This document shows positions 55,287 to 64,000 of a stretch of DNA of 64,000 bases, in pieces (positions within the stretch are counted from its first letter, which is position 1; the number at the start of each line of letters is the position of its first letter). This DNA comes from Pyrenula massariospora (Eukaryota > Ascomycota > Eurotiomycetes > Pyrenulales > Pyrenulaceae). The notes beneath the pieces were generated by a model. That model ran no database searches, was not told the DNA's origin, and saw only the letters and a list, made by a program, of their open reading frames with translations. A program made the translations under genes and the position numbers. The DNA lies in contig JAGFMI010000006.1 of the NCBI GenBank assembly GCA_021030905.1, forward strand, positions 806,001 through 870,000, given 5' to 3'.

Positions 55287-57026
55287 ATGGTTATTATGTC
55301 GCCTCCTGCGATGCGTGGTGTCTGCCGTTCCTCGCTTAATGCCATCCTGCTCCTCACCATTGCCTTTTCTGTCATTGCATATTTCCGTATAGGCGCACCC
55401 GTTCGAGATGTCTACGAGTCGTCCATCCAAGATCGACCAGCTGGTCTGACCGCTTCTCTAACTAATAATACATCCACCCAGCCAGAGTCTCCGGAATTAT
55501 CGAGCGATGAGGTGGCAAAAAAGCATCAACAGTTCTGGAAAGAGTTTCAAGAAATACTTCGATCTACGCAGCCGAATACTCCACCAGTTTGGCCGACCCA
55601 GAACTCACGCGATCTTCCTGCTCCAGATGGCCTGCCCGACCTTACACCTCTGACTCGTCCGGAAGTCCTCCTAATAAGGCACGCCCACGAGCGCTTCGTG
55701 ACATCTATCAATGCACCTGAAGCACCGAAGATGGCCTATCAGCCTGGTACGCGCGGTATTGTAACGACTGCCGGAGGATCCTTTATAACGGTAACACTCG
55801 TCACTCTACGCATGCTGCGCCGAAGTGGCTGTCAATTGCCCGTCGAGATTTTCGTGGCTACAACTCAAGACCTTAACAGTCATCTTTGCCAGAAGATGTT
55901 TCCACGTCTGAACGCCAAATGCATCGACCTGTCTCATCTTATTGATGGAGATGCCGACATCCTAGGCGAGAACCGATACTTCAACAAGTTTCTGGCGATG
56001 ATGTTCTCCTCGTACGAGGACATGATGTTCCTCGACAGTGACAATCTAGCCGTCAGAGACCCCACGGACTTACTTACGAGCGATCTATTCAAAAACAAGG
56101 GCCTTGTGACTTGGCCTGATTTCTGGAAGAATACAGCCTCGCCGTATTCCTTTGACGTTATTGGAGTCTCTGAAGACGAGAGGATACCTGGTACAGTGGA
56201 ATCGGGGCAATTACTGCTTTCGAAGAAGACACATGGGGCAGCGCTACTCCTGTCCACATACTACAATTACTATGGCTTGTCTCATTATTACCCCCTTTTC
56301 AGCCAAGGCGGTCACGGAGAGGGTGACAAGGATACCTTCCTTCCCGCGGCAATGTCGTTAGGTCTACCATACTACCATGTTCAGGAGCAAAATGAAATGG
56401 CTGGAAAATGGGACCAAGACGTGTTCATTCCTATTACCATGATCCAGTACGACCCTGTCAAAGATGCCTCCCACCACGATTGGCTCAAGAGGCATCCTCA
56501 ACCAGCAGAGCCTGACGATGACGAGCCTACCAACTCAAAAAAGAGAGCCACCTTCGACTCTTGGGCTAATGAAGACGACAAGCAACGTCCCGCTGTCACT
56601 TTCGTCCACCACAACATGTTCAAATTAAAACCAACAACCATGTTCCTCGACGGCACCCTAGCAGTCAGCTCTGACGGCCACTACTCCCGCATCTGGGGCT
56701 CACTCGAGGACACCACCACCCGCTTCGGAGGCATCGACATGGAGCACCGCATGTGGAGCGAGCTCTGCACTGCAACATGCGACCTCGAGGAGGCAGGCGA
56801 GATCGACTACGGCACCAACTGGGAAGGCCCTCAGGAGGAGCAACCTCCGGAGGAAAACCCAGACGGTGAGCAGCAGCAGGAGCCGGCGAAGAAGACTGAT
56901 CTCCGGGATGAGCCTCAGCCCGATACTGCTTGCTGGCACTGTAGAAACTACATGAAGTCGGTCTTCCGGGAAGACCTGAAGACCAGAGGTACCCTCTATG
57001 GACGACCTGCTAAGGGTGAGAAATAA
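55287..57026 (+). CDS. GT71-family alpha-mannosyltransferase (Mnn1/Mnn2-like)
   Basis: A Golgi type II membrane glycosyltransferase extending mannans on glycoproteins. It is a single exon of 579 aa. The N-terminal anchor is LNAILLLTIAFSVIAYF at about residues 14-30, and the lumenal stem contains the disordered stretch. The catalytic domain includes GIVTTAGGSFITVTLVTLRM, LPVEIFVAT, MMFLDSDNLAVRDP (the DxD nucleotide-sugar and metal site), and SGQLLLSKKTHGAALLLST. The block GHGEGDKDTFLPAAMSLGLP follows, then VHHNMFKLKPTT. The C-terminal acidic Glu/Gln-rich tail ends with a Cys pair. The frame opens two codons earlier at GTG, so the ATG at 55287 is taken. Yeast Mnn2/Mnn5 add alpha-1,2-mannose branches; which linkage this protein makes is not clear from sequence. 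Confidence 0.9.
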   Translation: MVIMSPPAMRGVCRSSLNAILLLTIAFSVIAYFRIGAPVRDVYESSIQDRPAGLTASLTNNTSTQPESPELSSDEVAKKHQQFWKEFQEILRSTQPNTPPVWPTQNSRDLPAPDGLPDLTPLTRPEVLLIRHAHERFVTSINAPEAPKMAYQPGTRGIVTTAGGSFITVTLVTLRMLRRSGCQLPVEIFVATTQDLNSHLCQKMFPRLNAKCIDLSHLIDGDADILGENRYFNKFLAMMFSSYEDMMFLDSDNLAVRDPTDLLTSDLFKNKGLVTWPDFWKNTASPYSFDVIGVSEDERIPGTVESGQLLLSKKTHGAALLLSTYYNYYGLSHYYPLFSQGGHGEGDKDTFLPAAMSLGLPYYHVQEQNEMAGKWDQDVFIPITMIQYDPVKDASHHDWLKRHPQPAEPDDDEPTNSKKRATFDSWANEDDKQRPAVTFVHHNMFKLKPTTMFLDGTLAVSSDGHYSRIWGSLEDTTTRFGGIDMEHRMWSELCTATCDLEEAGEIDYGTNWEGPQEEQPPEENPDGEQQQEPAKKTDLRDEPQPDTACWHCRNYMKSVFREDLKTRGTLYGRPAKGEK

Positions 57027-57789
57027 AAGGGATCATTGACCTGCACCTTCATTCTGTCTATTCTTATTTCCTTATTTTTCAAAAGCTCATGAACTTTGTG
57101 TGCTGGGGCACCGGAAAAGTGCTGAAAGCGCGAGGCGTGAGGTGTTGCACTGAAGAGGGATTTCCCCCGGCCGAGGGACGGCGTAGAGAGGAACGAGACT
57201 CCTTGGACCGTGAGGCTCCGTTGTTGAAAGGAGAGCAGTCGGAACGATTTACGGCGCCGCAGTCACAAGCTGCTCCTGGAAAAGGTGACGATGATGTCGC
57301 ATGGAAGGAGAAATTTTATGAGATAGTAGATGGATCCATAGGCCTTCCTATTTCTAATCACACGAGACAGGGCTAAGCTTATACTTCAGCACCGAGTCGA
57401 ATAAAAAATCTCAATACTCTGTCTTTACTCCTAGACGATCTGTACATGTAGACATCGCTGCCCATAGCACCTAGCCATTCTCCAAAATCAAGCTTTTAGG
57501 ATGACCGATGTCATTCCTGTACGCTGCTCTGGCTCGCATTTACATCGTATTTCAAGCTACGGATGGGCACGCATTGGCTGTTTTCGTACCCACCGGGTGT
57601 ACAAGTGTGCAAGCGAATTTTTGAATTGAGGACGTGGTTTGAACGTCGCACATAAGAAGAGGTGGAAGCAATTTAAGGTGTTATAAGATATGTACAGTAA
57701 AAGATTTTGCAGATTCACAAATATGTATGAGGACACGCGGAAAGCGCAAGTCCACAACCATATTCTCCCCCACCAAAATCACCCTCAGA
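57027..57789. other. Convergent intergenic region
   Basis: 3' flanks of the mannosyltransferase and exo-arabinanase genes. The open frame at 57089-57376 is unrecognised. Confidence 0.45.
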
Positions 57790-58953
57790 TCATAAGCTCG
57801 CCACCGCAGCTCCCAGATCTATGATCGAGTCCGTGACGCTGTTATTCGCGCTCGGTGGCAGCGGCCCACCGCCAATAATCAGCAGCAAGCTCGGGTCCGG
57901 CAGAACCCTCAAATGCCTGGTATAGCTCGTCTTCTCCGGCGTCGCAACCCTGACCCACGAATCCTGCGCGGCAAGCGCTTGATTGATGAAAATGTCCGAC
58001 GACGACCCCGAGCTCACCGCAATCGTGCCGTTCTCGCCTCCGACGGGACTCCACGTCAGATAGGGCGAGGAGGTGGGCTGGACGCCGTCGGTGGAGATGA
58101 GCGGCTGGCCGGGCGCGGAGTCGAAGGTCAGCGGGGAGTCGGAGAGGCGGTAGTAGACGGGGAAGGAGTAGGCGGTGCTGTTGCTGGCGAGGGGCCCGCC
58201 GCCGTATTCGTACGTCATCATCCATTGGCCGTTGGGGAGTTGGGTGACGGTGGTCATGCCGGGGCGGTCGGTGTAGGTTGGGTAGGCGACGTCGTCGACG
58301 GGGTCGTTCCAGGTGAGGAGGTCGGAGGAGGTTTGGTGGACGAGTTTCTGGCCGTGGTCGGGGTCGCGTTGGTCGGAGTAGAAGACTACTAGCTCGTCGT
58401 TGAAGAGCAGAAGGAAAGGCTCCCATACTGGGGTCTCCCCGTTGTTGGGAATGGCTCTGCCGCCGGATGCGACGCGGCTGAGGAATTGCCAGGTCTGGCC
58501 CGAGTCACATGAGTAATAGAGGACGATTTGGGTGGTCGAGAGGTCCGTAGGAATGGAATTTCCGGCCAGGAGGACAGTGCCAGCGGGAAGCCCACCGATT
58601 GCGCTGGGCAGAACATACAGGAACGGTTGATAGCGGTTCCCGAGGTTGTTTGCTGTGTCTTGTACTCGAGATATTTCTGTCCATGTTTTTGCCCCATCCG
58701 TGGAGTGGTAAATGGGGAAATAAACCGGAGGCGGTTCTGGGGAGTAATTCTCCCAGGTTGCGAGAATAGTATCGTCGGGCAGAAGGGCTGTTCGTGCGTA
58801 CAAGACTCCGGGTACAGTGTAATTTGCCGGCGATTGAAAAATTAGTTGCGAGGAGAAGGGAGTGTAATCTGGCCCATCCTGTCGTGGGTGAGGGGCGGCG
58901 AGGGAGAAGGGAAGGGTGGAGAGGTAGGAAAAGAAGATGGCGAGAATTTTCAT
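57790..58953 (-). CDS. GH93 exo-arabinanase, secreted
   Basis: A single exon of 387 aa, the normal size for fungal GH93 enzymes. A signal peptide (ILAIFFSYLSTLPFSLA) is followed by a six-bladed propeller: VPGVLYARTALLPDDTILAT, YFPIYHSTDGAKTWTEISRV (an Asp-box with SxDxGxxW), NRYQPFLYVLP, CDSGQTWQFLSRVASGG (second Asp-box), VWEPFLLLFNDELVVFYSD and the motif PGMTTVTQLPNGQWMMTYEY. Family members release arabinobiose from the non-reducing end of alpha-1,5-arabinan side chains of pectin. The coding strand is GC-rich, and three long antisense frames result from that. It is transcribed towards the mannosyltransferase gene. Confidence 0.92.
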   Translation of the reverse strand: MKILAIFFSYLSTLPFSLAAPHPRQDGPDYTPFSSQLIFQSPANYTVPGVLYARTALLPDDTILATWENYSPEPPPVYFPIYHSTDGAKTWTEISRVQDTANNLGNRYQPFLYVLPSAIGGLPAGTVLLAGNSIPTDLSTTQIVLYYSCDSGQTWQFLSRVASGGRAIPNNGETPVWEPFLLLFNDELVVFYSDQRDPDHGQKLVHQTSSDLLTWNDPVDDVAYPTYTDRPGMTTVTQLPNGQWMMTYEYGGGPLASNSTAYSFPVYYRLSDSPLTFDSAPGQPLISTDGVQPTSSPYLTWSPVGGENGTIAVSSGSSSDIFINQALAAQDSWVRVATPEKTSYTRHLRVLPDPSLLLIIGGGPLPPSANNSVTDSIIDLGAAVASL

Positions 58954-59912
58954 GCTGTGACACCTGACAAGTAATATAGAAATTGAGTGTACGTAGGAGA
59001 GCTCGTTGCCTACCTCACCACGCCAGTCTTTGTAGCGACAGGAATTAGTCCTTCACTTATACAAATTTTTCACGCAAGTACAAGAGCTCCACTAGCCGAA
59101 CCCTGCTTCTCTCCAGAGAGTTCATCTTGCAGATCCTCCACCGGAGGCTATGTTCGGTTCGTGGCAAGCCTATCCCTGGGCCTTTCATCGTCAATAAATA
59201 AGGCGGGGCGATGAGCGGATGAGGAAGGCCGTTGTAGCTTAGGAACCACAGCCTTGGAGCTATTGAACTCCCAGTGTGCAAGAGCCTCGGGAGGAAGCTT
59301 CGCGTCATGATGGGCAAACTTGGGACTTCGGTGTTTTCGTTTCGAATTTCTCCTCCACTCATGTCGACCTGGGGAAGCTCCACCAAGATCTCCGCCTCCG
59401 CATTCTCGGGTCCAGTTCGGCAACTGCCAGCACGTGCAGGTATCACTTACGGCAGTCTAGAAACGCCAGAAGCGCTGTTACCGATTGCCGTCGAGACAGG
59501 ATTGAACGAACTCCTTATTCCACCTTTGCATTTGTATAAAGTACTATCATGCCTGCAAATCTGGCCTTCCAAGACCTACTTGAATGCCTTACCACTCCCT
59601 GCAGCTTACTAATCGTTGGAATTTAGCAGCCAAGCTCGTATATTAGTTCCAGCTTCACGGTCAGAATCCTCGAGCGCCAAGATTACGCTAATGTCATCCT
59701 TCTTCTCAGCGACACGCGCGTTTGCATGCCTCGATAGGGTGCATTGGAGATTATAAAGATCATCTGCAAAACTTGAATTGCTATATTCACCATTTGTAGT
59801 TGAGCATATACTGAATATCTTATTCAGTGCTGTTGCCATATTTCCTTCTTTGTAACTGTTCCTTGTGTCCTGCACCTGCTCCCGACCATAGCCCGATATT
59901 CTCTTTCCAATC
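58954..59912. other. Divergent intergenic region (GH93 / ABM protein)
   Basis: Holds both promoters. Open frames at 59057-59612 on both strands are unrecognised and mutually antisense. No TATA box is clear. Confidence 0.45.
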
Positions 59913-60372
59913 ATGGCCAAACCATGTGTCAGCCTCCACGTGCAAATCACTATCGACCCAAAGGACGTTGATGCTTGGTTCACCGAAGCCCGGAAATTCT
60001 TCCCGACCGTCACTGGTGAGCCAAAATGCACATTCTTTGAAGTCTATCAATCTCCGGAGAACCCGGGTGTCCTTTCTTGGGTCGAAAATTGGTATGAACC
60101 CTACTTTTTGCCAGTCATGTTGCTCAGTGAAAACGAAACATGCTGAAGATTGCCAAGGGATGCTACCGTGGAATGGCTCACACAGGTAAACAGAGAACAT
60201 GGGTTTTCCGCAGTCGAGAAGCTCACTCCTGTAGACGCAACTCACGAAAGAATATTACAAGCCTTACTTGGCGGCTACTGAGCCGATGTTTATCAAACCT
60301 CGCAGGGTCGAGATCTATACACGTTTAGGCGGTGAGTGGACTGTGAATAAGGAAGAAAGTTCAAAGGCATGA
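59913..60372 (+). CDS. Antibiotic-biosynthesis-monooxygenase (ABM) domain protein
   Basis: Three exons: 59913-60091, 60158-60185 (28 nt) and 60235-60372; 114 aa. The fold is the dimeric alpha/beta barrel of ABM proteins: HVQITIDPKDVDAWFTEAR, CTFFEVYQSPENPGVLSWVE, then the micro-exon WDATVEWLTQ, then TKEYYKPYLAATEPMF and RVEIYTRLGGEW. All three exons fit the typical chain, and phases close exactly. Without splicing the frame ends at 60146 after an unrelated tail. These small fungal proteins are usually stand-alone and of unknown substrate; the quinone- or aromatic-oxidising role is a family-level guess. An antisense frame (59609-60245) covers it and is taken as a shadow. Confidence 0.85.
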
Positions 60373-61044
60373 GCGGACACTGTGTGGGTGCTTTGAAGTA
60401 GGTCGGAAGGACAGCCTACGGGCCTCTTTTGCCAAAGAGGTCTCTTTCGATCTGTGGCCGACCATTCTACTGCCAAATCTTAATATTGCACACCACAGCT
60501 TTCAGCTCTTTCACGCGCTCTCTGCCTAGCCACATGCACGTTTGGAACAATCATTTCGGGAGCTGAAGCGCTGGAGCTGAGACCGAGCATCTTCGATCCT
60601 TACGAGCAGGCGGTTGTCACATGTATTTGCCACTGGTTTCAGTTTCATTATCAAATTGTTAAGACTTTCTTTGCAAGATTGATTTTTCAAATTAGGCTCT
60701 ATAAGCTTCGTAACGATTGACTTTCTGCAGCGAGAATTTGGCCTTGGCAAAGAATTTTTCCATATATAATACTTCTCGTGGTCCAGCAGCTACTTCAAGC
60801 TCCTGGGATGTTTTGAAACCCATCATAGCCTTGCCTCTAAGGGGTGAGACGCACTGGCATCGACAGCGCTCTTGCTTCGAGACCGAGAAAATCATCCATC
60901 GCTTGGACATAGCTTCGAAGAAGCTATACCAGTCCTAATCTCTCCCCGTATTCCATTTCAACCCACGCTCCCACCCCATATCCCGCAGTCCTCCAAGCAT
61001 AACACACCTTCCGCCCCCGCTCTCATCTCAATACCATCCCACCC
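60373..61044. other. Convergent intergenic region
   Basis: 3' flanks of the ABM and IFI6/27-like genes. Open frames at 60526-60938 are unrecognised. Confidence 0.45.
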
Positions 61045-61551
61045 TCACCCCAAAGCCTGGGCCACCCTCCACGCCACCAACGCCGCCACGCCACCAACCG
61101 GAACCGCAACCCCAGTCGCATAAAACCCCAGCGTCCCCAACATCCCCGCACTCGTCATCCACGCAAACAGTCCTCCGGCCGGCGTGAACGCCCCATACAC
61201 AGCGCCCTGGAACGCGGCCGCATACGTCCCTAGCAATTACACATCAGCAACATTGTTCCCGTAGGACTGGAGGATCGTGAGACTTACCGCCGACAACGCC
61301 CTGAGCCCCGAAGCCGAGGATGGAGCCGATGTTTGCGATGGGGGCGGCTGTTGTTGCAAAGGCGGCGAGGGGCGCGAATAGGCCTGCGGATGTTAGTGGA
61401 GGTAGATGGTTTTTGGATCGTAAGGGGGCTTACGGCTTGTACCGAGCTTGCTGGGAATGGAACTGGCGTGGCCTAGTGCACTGCGGCTCATGTTGAGTGC
61501 TGCTTGGGATAGTGGTTTGAGGTAGGCAAAGGCTTTTTCGGTTACCGACAT
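61045..61551 (-). CDS. Small Gly/Ala-rich hydrophobic protein, IFI6/27-like
   Basis: Exons 61551-61434, 61383-61288 and 61229-61045; introns 50 and 58 nt; 132 aa. An in-frame upstream Met at 61623 would add 24 residues. After an amphipathic, basic N-terminus comes a chain of small-residue-rich hydrophobic helices: IANIGSILGFGAQGVVGGTY, AAFQGAVYGAFTPAGGLFAW and SAGMLGTLGFYATGVAVPV. The repeated glycine-rich helix pattern with an SAGM turn resembles the interferon-inducible IFI6/IFI27 (ISG12) fold, which has fungal homologues of unknown role in mitochondrial or other membranes. Resemblance is by pattern only. A basic start could act as a mitochondrial signal. Confidence 0.65.
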
Positions 61552-62457
61552 GTTCGTGGTAAGGGGTACGTACTGGGTTTGAAGCTGGGACGAGAAGATG
61601 GTGTAAGCGTCCAACGTCTGCAACGGAGAGAAAGGTATCTAGAACCTGGAAGCAGGATGAAAAAGAGTGAAACCAAATATTCAACAACAGCACTTCATTG
61701 TCAATTTAAACGGGTGAAGAAATGGTGAAGACACCCTCACCCGTGGCTTAGCGGAGCAGAATTCATGCGCGATGGATCCGGTGTGTTTGAGCAGGTTACA
61801 CGAATGCTCCTTTGAGGTCGGCTAAGGCCTTTACACCCAAAAAGCAAATAACTGAATCTCGCACGCCGCCTTTGGATGCTCAGGCAGCAGGAGACGACCT
61901 TAGACCTTCTGTGCTGTCATGGACATTTTGTTTGGCGATATGTCGCCACATTGAGGTATCTTCAGCTGACCAAATTGAGTATCATCGATTCGTCGCTTTA
62001 TTACATTATAGTATATAGAAGCTACAAAACTCCCAGCTTTAGGAACCACCTTGGACCAGGATATAGAAGTAGTATCATGAGATCTAGTACATGATTCATC
62101 GCTATTTATGCATGCGACTGTCAAATATCAACAAGTGATATGCTTTCAACCTCGGAGATCGCCATCCAATGACCAAATCCCGTATGAAGCTCGTTCTAAT
62201 CTAACGCCAATGTCCAACATCCAGGGGTATCTTGAATCCTAAGCCTTTCCATAAACAACGCCCAACGAGCAGTGAATATAAATTTGTAATAATCAAACTT
62301 CTTATAGACCAGATCATTTCTTCATGCCACCTCTTCAGATCACCAAAAGGTCTCTAAACCGGAAGCTCACACGTCTCCCATTTCCCTATAATCAATACTG
62401 GCCAGATCAAGTTTCTAGCAGAGCTATTTTCGCCACATAAGCCAATAATTTAAAGAC
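61552..62457. other. Intergenic
   Basis: Promoter of the IFI6/27-like gene and 3' flank of the last gene. Open frames at 61812-62124 are unrecognised. Sequence at 61741-61800 has some look of a tRNA start but no proper T-arm. Confidence 0.45.
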
Positions 62458-64000
62458 TCAGCTAATTTCGGAATGAGATCTCTTCTTCCGCCATTGTCTT
62501 AGGCGTTCAGGCATGGCCTTAAATCTAGACCGTAAACTTGATCTGCGTGTTGGCGAGCTAATTGTTTCCTCAAGTCCTGCAGGCTTCATTGCATCCGTGC
62601 CGGAAAGCGTTAGAGCATGTTGGAGATGAAATCCACACATGTTTGTGAGCAACTCTAACGGTCGAGCAACCGCCTTTTCATGTATGAAGATTGGGCCGCC
62701 GCGAGACACATGCTTGTCGATGTCTTGGAACTTCCGAGCTGGTACCCCTGTCTGGTCCTTCGATGTTCCTTCTGCGTATGGAGCTGTCACATCATTCCCA
62801 GTCCAGGCAATTCGGAGATCTGAGTTGCGGGCAATCTCTTTCAGCCTTTCTGAAGGGGTGAAGCGATTGAACGATGATGATATGAATTTTGACAGGACGC
62901 TGGCACCAGTGGAAAGCTGCATAGCAATTTGAACTTGTCCAGTCATCCCGTTGATGAATGCTTTCGCGGCGACGTGTGACCGTATCCGGGGTAGATCCAG
63001 AACAAGCTCGCACTCGGTGACAGCACCTTCCAGGCAGTCAGAAAGTGTTCTTTGCACGAATCGCTTGACCTTGTTGGTTGCCCTAAGATTCATCGACATC
63101 AACAACTGAGGCAGTGATGCAACATCTGGCTTTGTTGATATAGCCTCATATCCAGGCTTGATGCCTGGGGAACGCATGGGCGCCGCTCCATATTTCTGCC
63201 CGTCCTTCAGCTCGGACCAAGTGTGACACATAGTGACCTGCGCCAGCCGATGTCGGACCGTATCCAAGTCGACATTGGAATTCATCAAGAGCGCCGCTAA
63301 CATTTCGAGCATGCGGAGCTGTTCCTCTGCTCTTGGATTCAAGTTGCATTTCTTGCGGCTGCTCGGCGGGATCTGTTCACCGCAATTGACAGAAACGAGA
63401 TGACTTTCGATAATATACGTTCGACTCAAGCTGCTTCTTGCAGCCATATCATTATTCCGATGAGAGCCATGTGAAACGGAACTTGGCTCGTGCGACAAAA
63501 ATTTGAAAACGTTGTCTGTATGAGAAAGTCCGTTTTTACCTAGCAAATATGCGGGATCCAAGGCACATGCTTCGCTGTTAGCGTATTCACGCCGTTCAAG
63601 GCCGTTTTGTGTTGAAGGCCGGTTCTTGTCAAGATGTTCTTTGACATGTGACTGCCAGCGTGTCGATTGGCACGTCGAGCTGACGGTTTGACCGGTGGGA
63701 CATTGCTGACACTGCTTCCTGCATGAGTGACATGACTCTTTATTTTGGCATCGACGTTCCGTGAGACTGTCGCCTATGATTGCACCTTGTCCCTGTCGAT
63801 GGTTGCGGCAGGCACTTCGCAGTATCTTCACTACCCTTTTCACGAGCATTAGTCTCCATACAACCCGCTGTAGTCGTTGTCTCGGGGAAACTGAATGATT
63901 CTGGTCCTCGCCCGGGCTGCCGACTTGACGTGCGGTACCGGAACGGCCCTTGCTGATACAACAGATAACACACTTGCATTTCGGACACGACACGGTCTGT
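62458..64000 (-). CDS. Unknown Cys-rich protein, 5' end beyond window
   Basis: An open frame of about 513 codons runs from the window edge at 64000 to the stop at 62458, so the gene begins outside. The start of the visible part is Cys-rich: CPKCKCVICC, then CQNKESCHSCRKQCQQC about 85 residues later, with a gap of basic sequence. These look like zinc-binding clusters. Later sections have helix-like regions (LRMLEMLAALLMNSNVDLDT, KFISSSFNRFTPSERLKEI) and a VTECELVLDLPRIRS strand. The C-terminus is basic (RSRFKAMPERLRQWRKKRSH). I recognise no family. The visible part may contain unseen introns in its left portion, though the frame is continuous. Function cannot be assigned. Confidence 0.55.
   Translation of the reverse strand, partial: QTVSCPKCKCVICCISKGRSGTARQVGSPGEDQNHSVSPRQRLQRVVWRLMLVKRVVKILRSACRNHRQGQGAIIGDSLTERRCQNKESCHSCRKQCQQCPTGQTVSSTCQSTRWQSHVKEHLDKNRPSTQNGLERREYANSEACALDPAYLLGKNGLSHTDNVFKFLSHEPSSVSHGSHRNNDMAARSSLSRTYIIESHLVSVNCGEQIPPSSRKKCNLNPRAEEQLRMLEMLAALLMNSNVDLDTVRHRLAQVTMCHTWSELKDGQKYGAAPMRSPGIKPGYEAISTKPDVASLPQLLMSMNLRATNKVKRFVQRTLSDCLEGAVTECELVLDLPRIRSHVAAKAFINGMTGQVQIAMQLSTGASVLSKFISSSFNRFTPSERLKEIARNSDLRIAWTGNDVTAPYAEGTSKDQTGVPARKFQDIDKHVSRGGPIFIHEKAVARPLELLTNMCGFHLQHALTLSGTDAMKPAGLEETISSPTRRSSLRSRFKAMPERLRQWRKKRSHSEIS

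Noticed and set aside
57842-58426. Long Arg/Pro-rich antisense-type frame in the GH93 gene
   Set aside because: A shadow of the GC-rich GH93 coding strand; other frames there are equally long.
61741-61810. Possible tRNA-like stretch
   Set aside because: It has a start resembling an acceptor and D-arm but no proper TTCRANY T-loop with complementary stem.

Overview
This window is nuclear DNA of a filamentous ascomycete (Pezizomycotina). The genes are close together, on both strands and without operons. They carry short introns, mostly about 47-105 nt, with GT-AG ends and CTRAY-type branch sites. Protein families typical of the group are present: Som1, a DIP2/CPS1-type protein, a BIM1-like copper protein, GH93 and GH28. 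Leotiomycetes or a related plant-associated class is my guess from gene content only. About 26 protein genes can be supported. Most exon joins below were read by eye from splice signals, reading-frame phase and family resemblance. No transcript data or database search was used.

Layout. Positions 1-3135 hold no gene I can support. 3136-7747: a conserved uncharacterised protein, a 72-residue two-helix membrane protein, and GPI1 of the GPI-anchor GlcNAc-transferase. 8838-13209: adenine phosphoribosyltransferase, a peroxiredoxin-like protein on the opposite strand, and a secreted 5'-nucleotidase-like phosphoesterase. 13731-20188: a 2084-residue DIP2/CPS1 homologue. 20687-24667: a BIM1-like GPI-anchored copper protein, divergent from the ribosome-biogenesis helicase DRS1. 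25705-30249: a secreted germin-like cupin, a RING-like protein and 2-isopropylmalate synthase. 30891-36054: two minus-strand genes, a conserved unknown and the LisH regulator som1. 37415-39837: BET3 of TRAPP, divergent from the U5 snRNP WD40 protein. 41092-43366: a two-TM PPxY protein and a possible small secreted protein. 44036-49852: GH28 exo-polygalacturonase, gamma-glutamylcyclotransferase-like protein and an amino-acid/GABA-type permease with a GC-AG intron. 51230-58953: secreted SMP-30-like propeller, M35-like metalloprotease, GT71 mannosyltransferase and GH93 exo-arabinanase. 59913-64000: ABM-domain protein, an IFI6/27-like hydrophobic protein, and the 3' part of an unknown Cys-rich gene cut by the window edge.

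Functionally this is a mix of core housekeeping genes (GPI anchors, purine salvage, leucine, TRAPP, splicing, ribosome biogenesis) and secreted or surface proteins. GH28 plus GH93 point to pectin side-chain and backbone breakdown, hence a plant-associated or litter-decaying lifestyle (inference). No tRNA, rRNA, CRISPR array, complete transposon or secondary-metabolite cluster was seen. The most unusual features concern gene structure: very small coding exons (8 nt in LEU4, 14 nt in BET3, 23 nt in the DIP2 homologue, 28 nt in the ABM gene), several introns whose length is a multiple of three with no stop, and one GC-AG intron.
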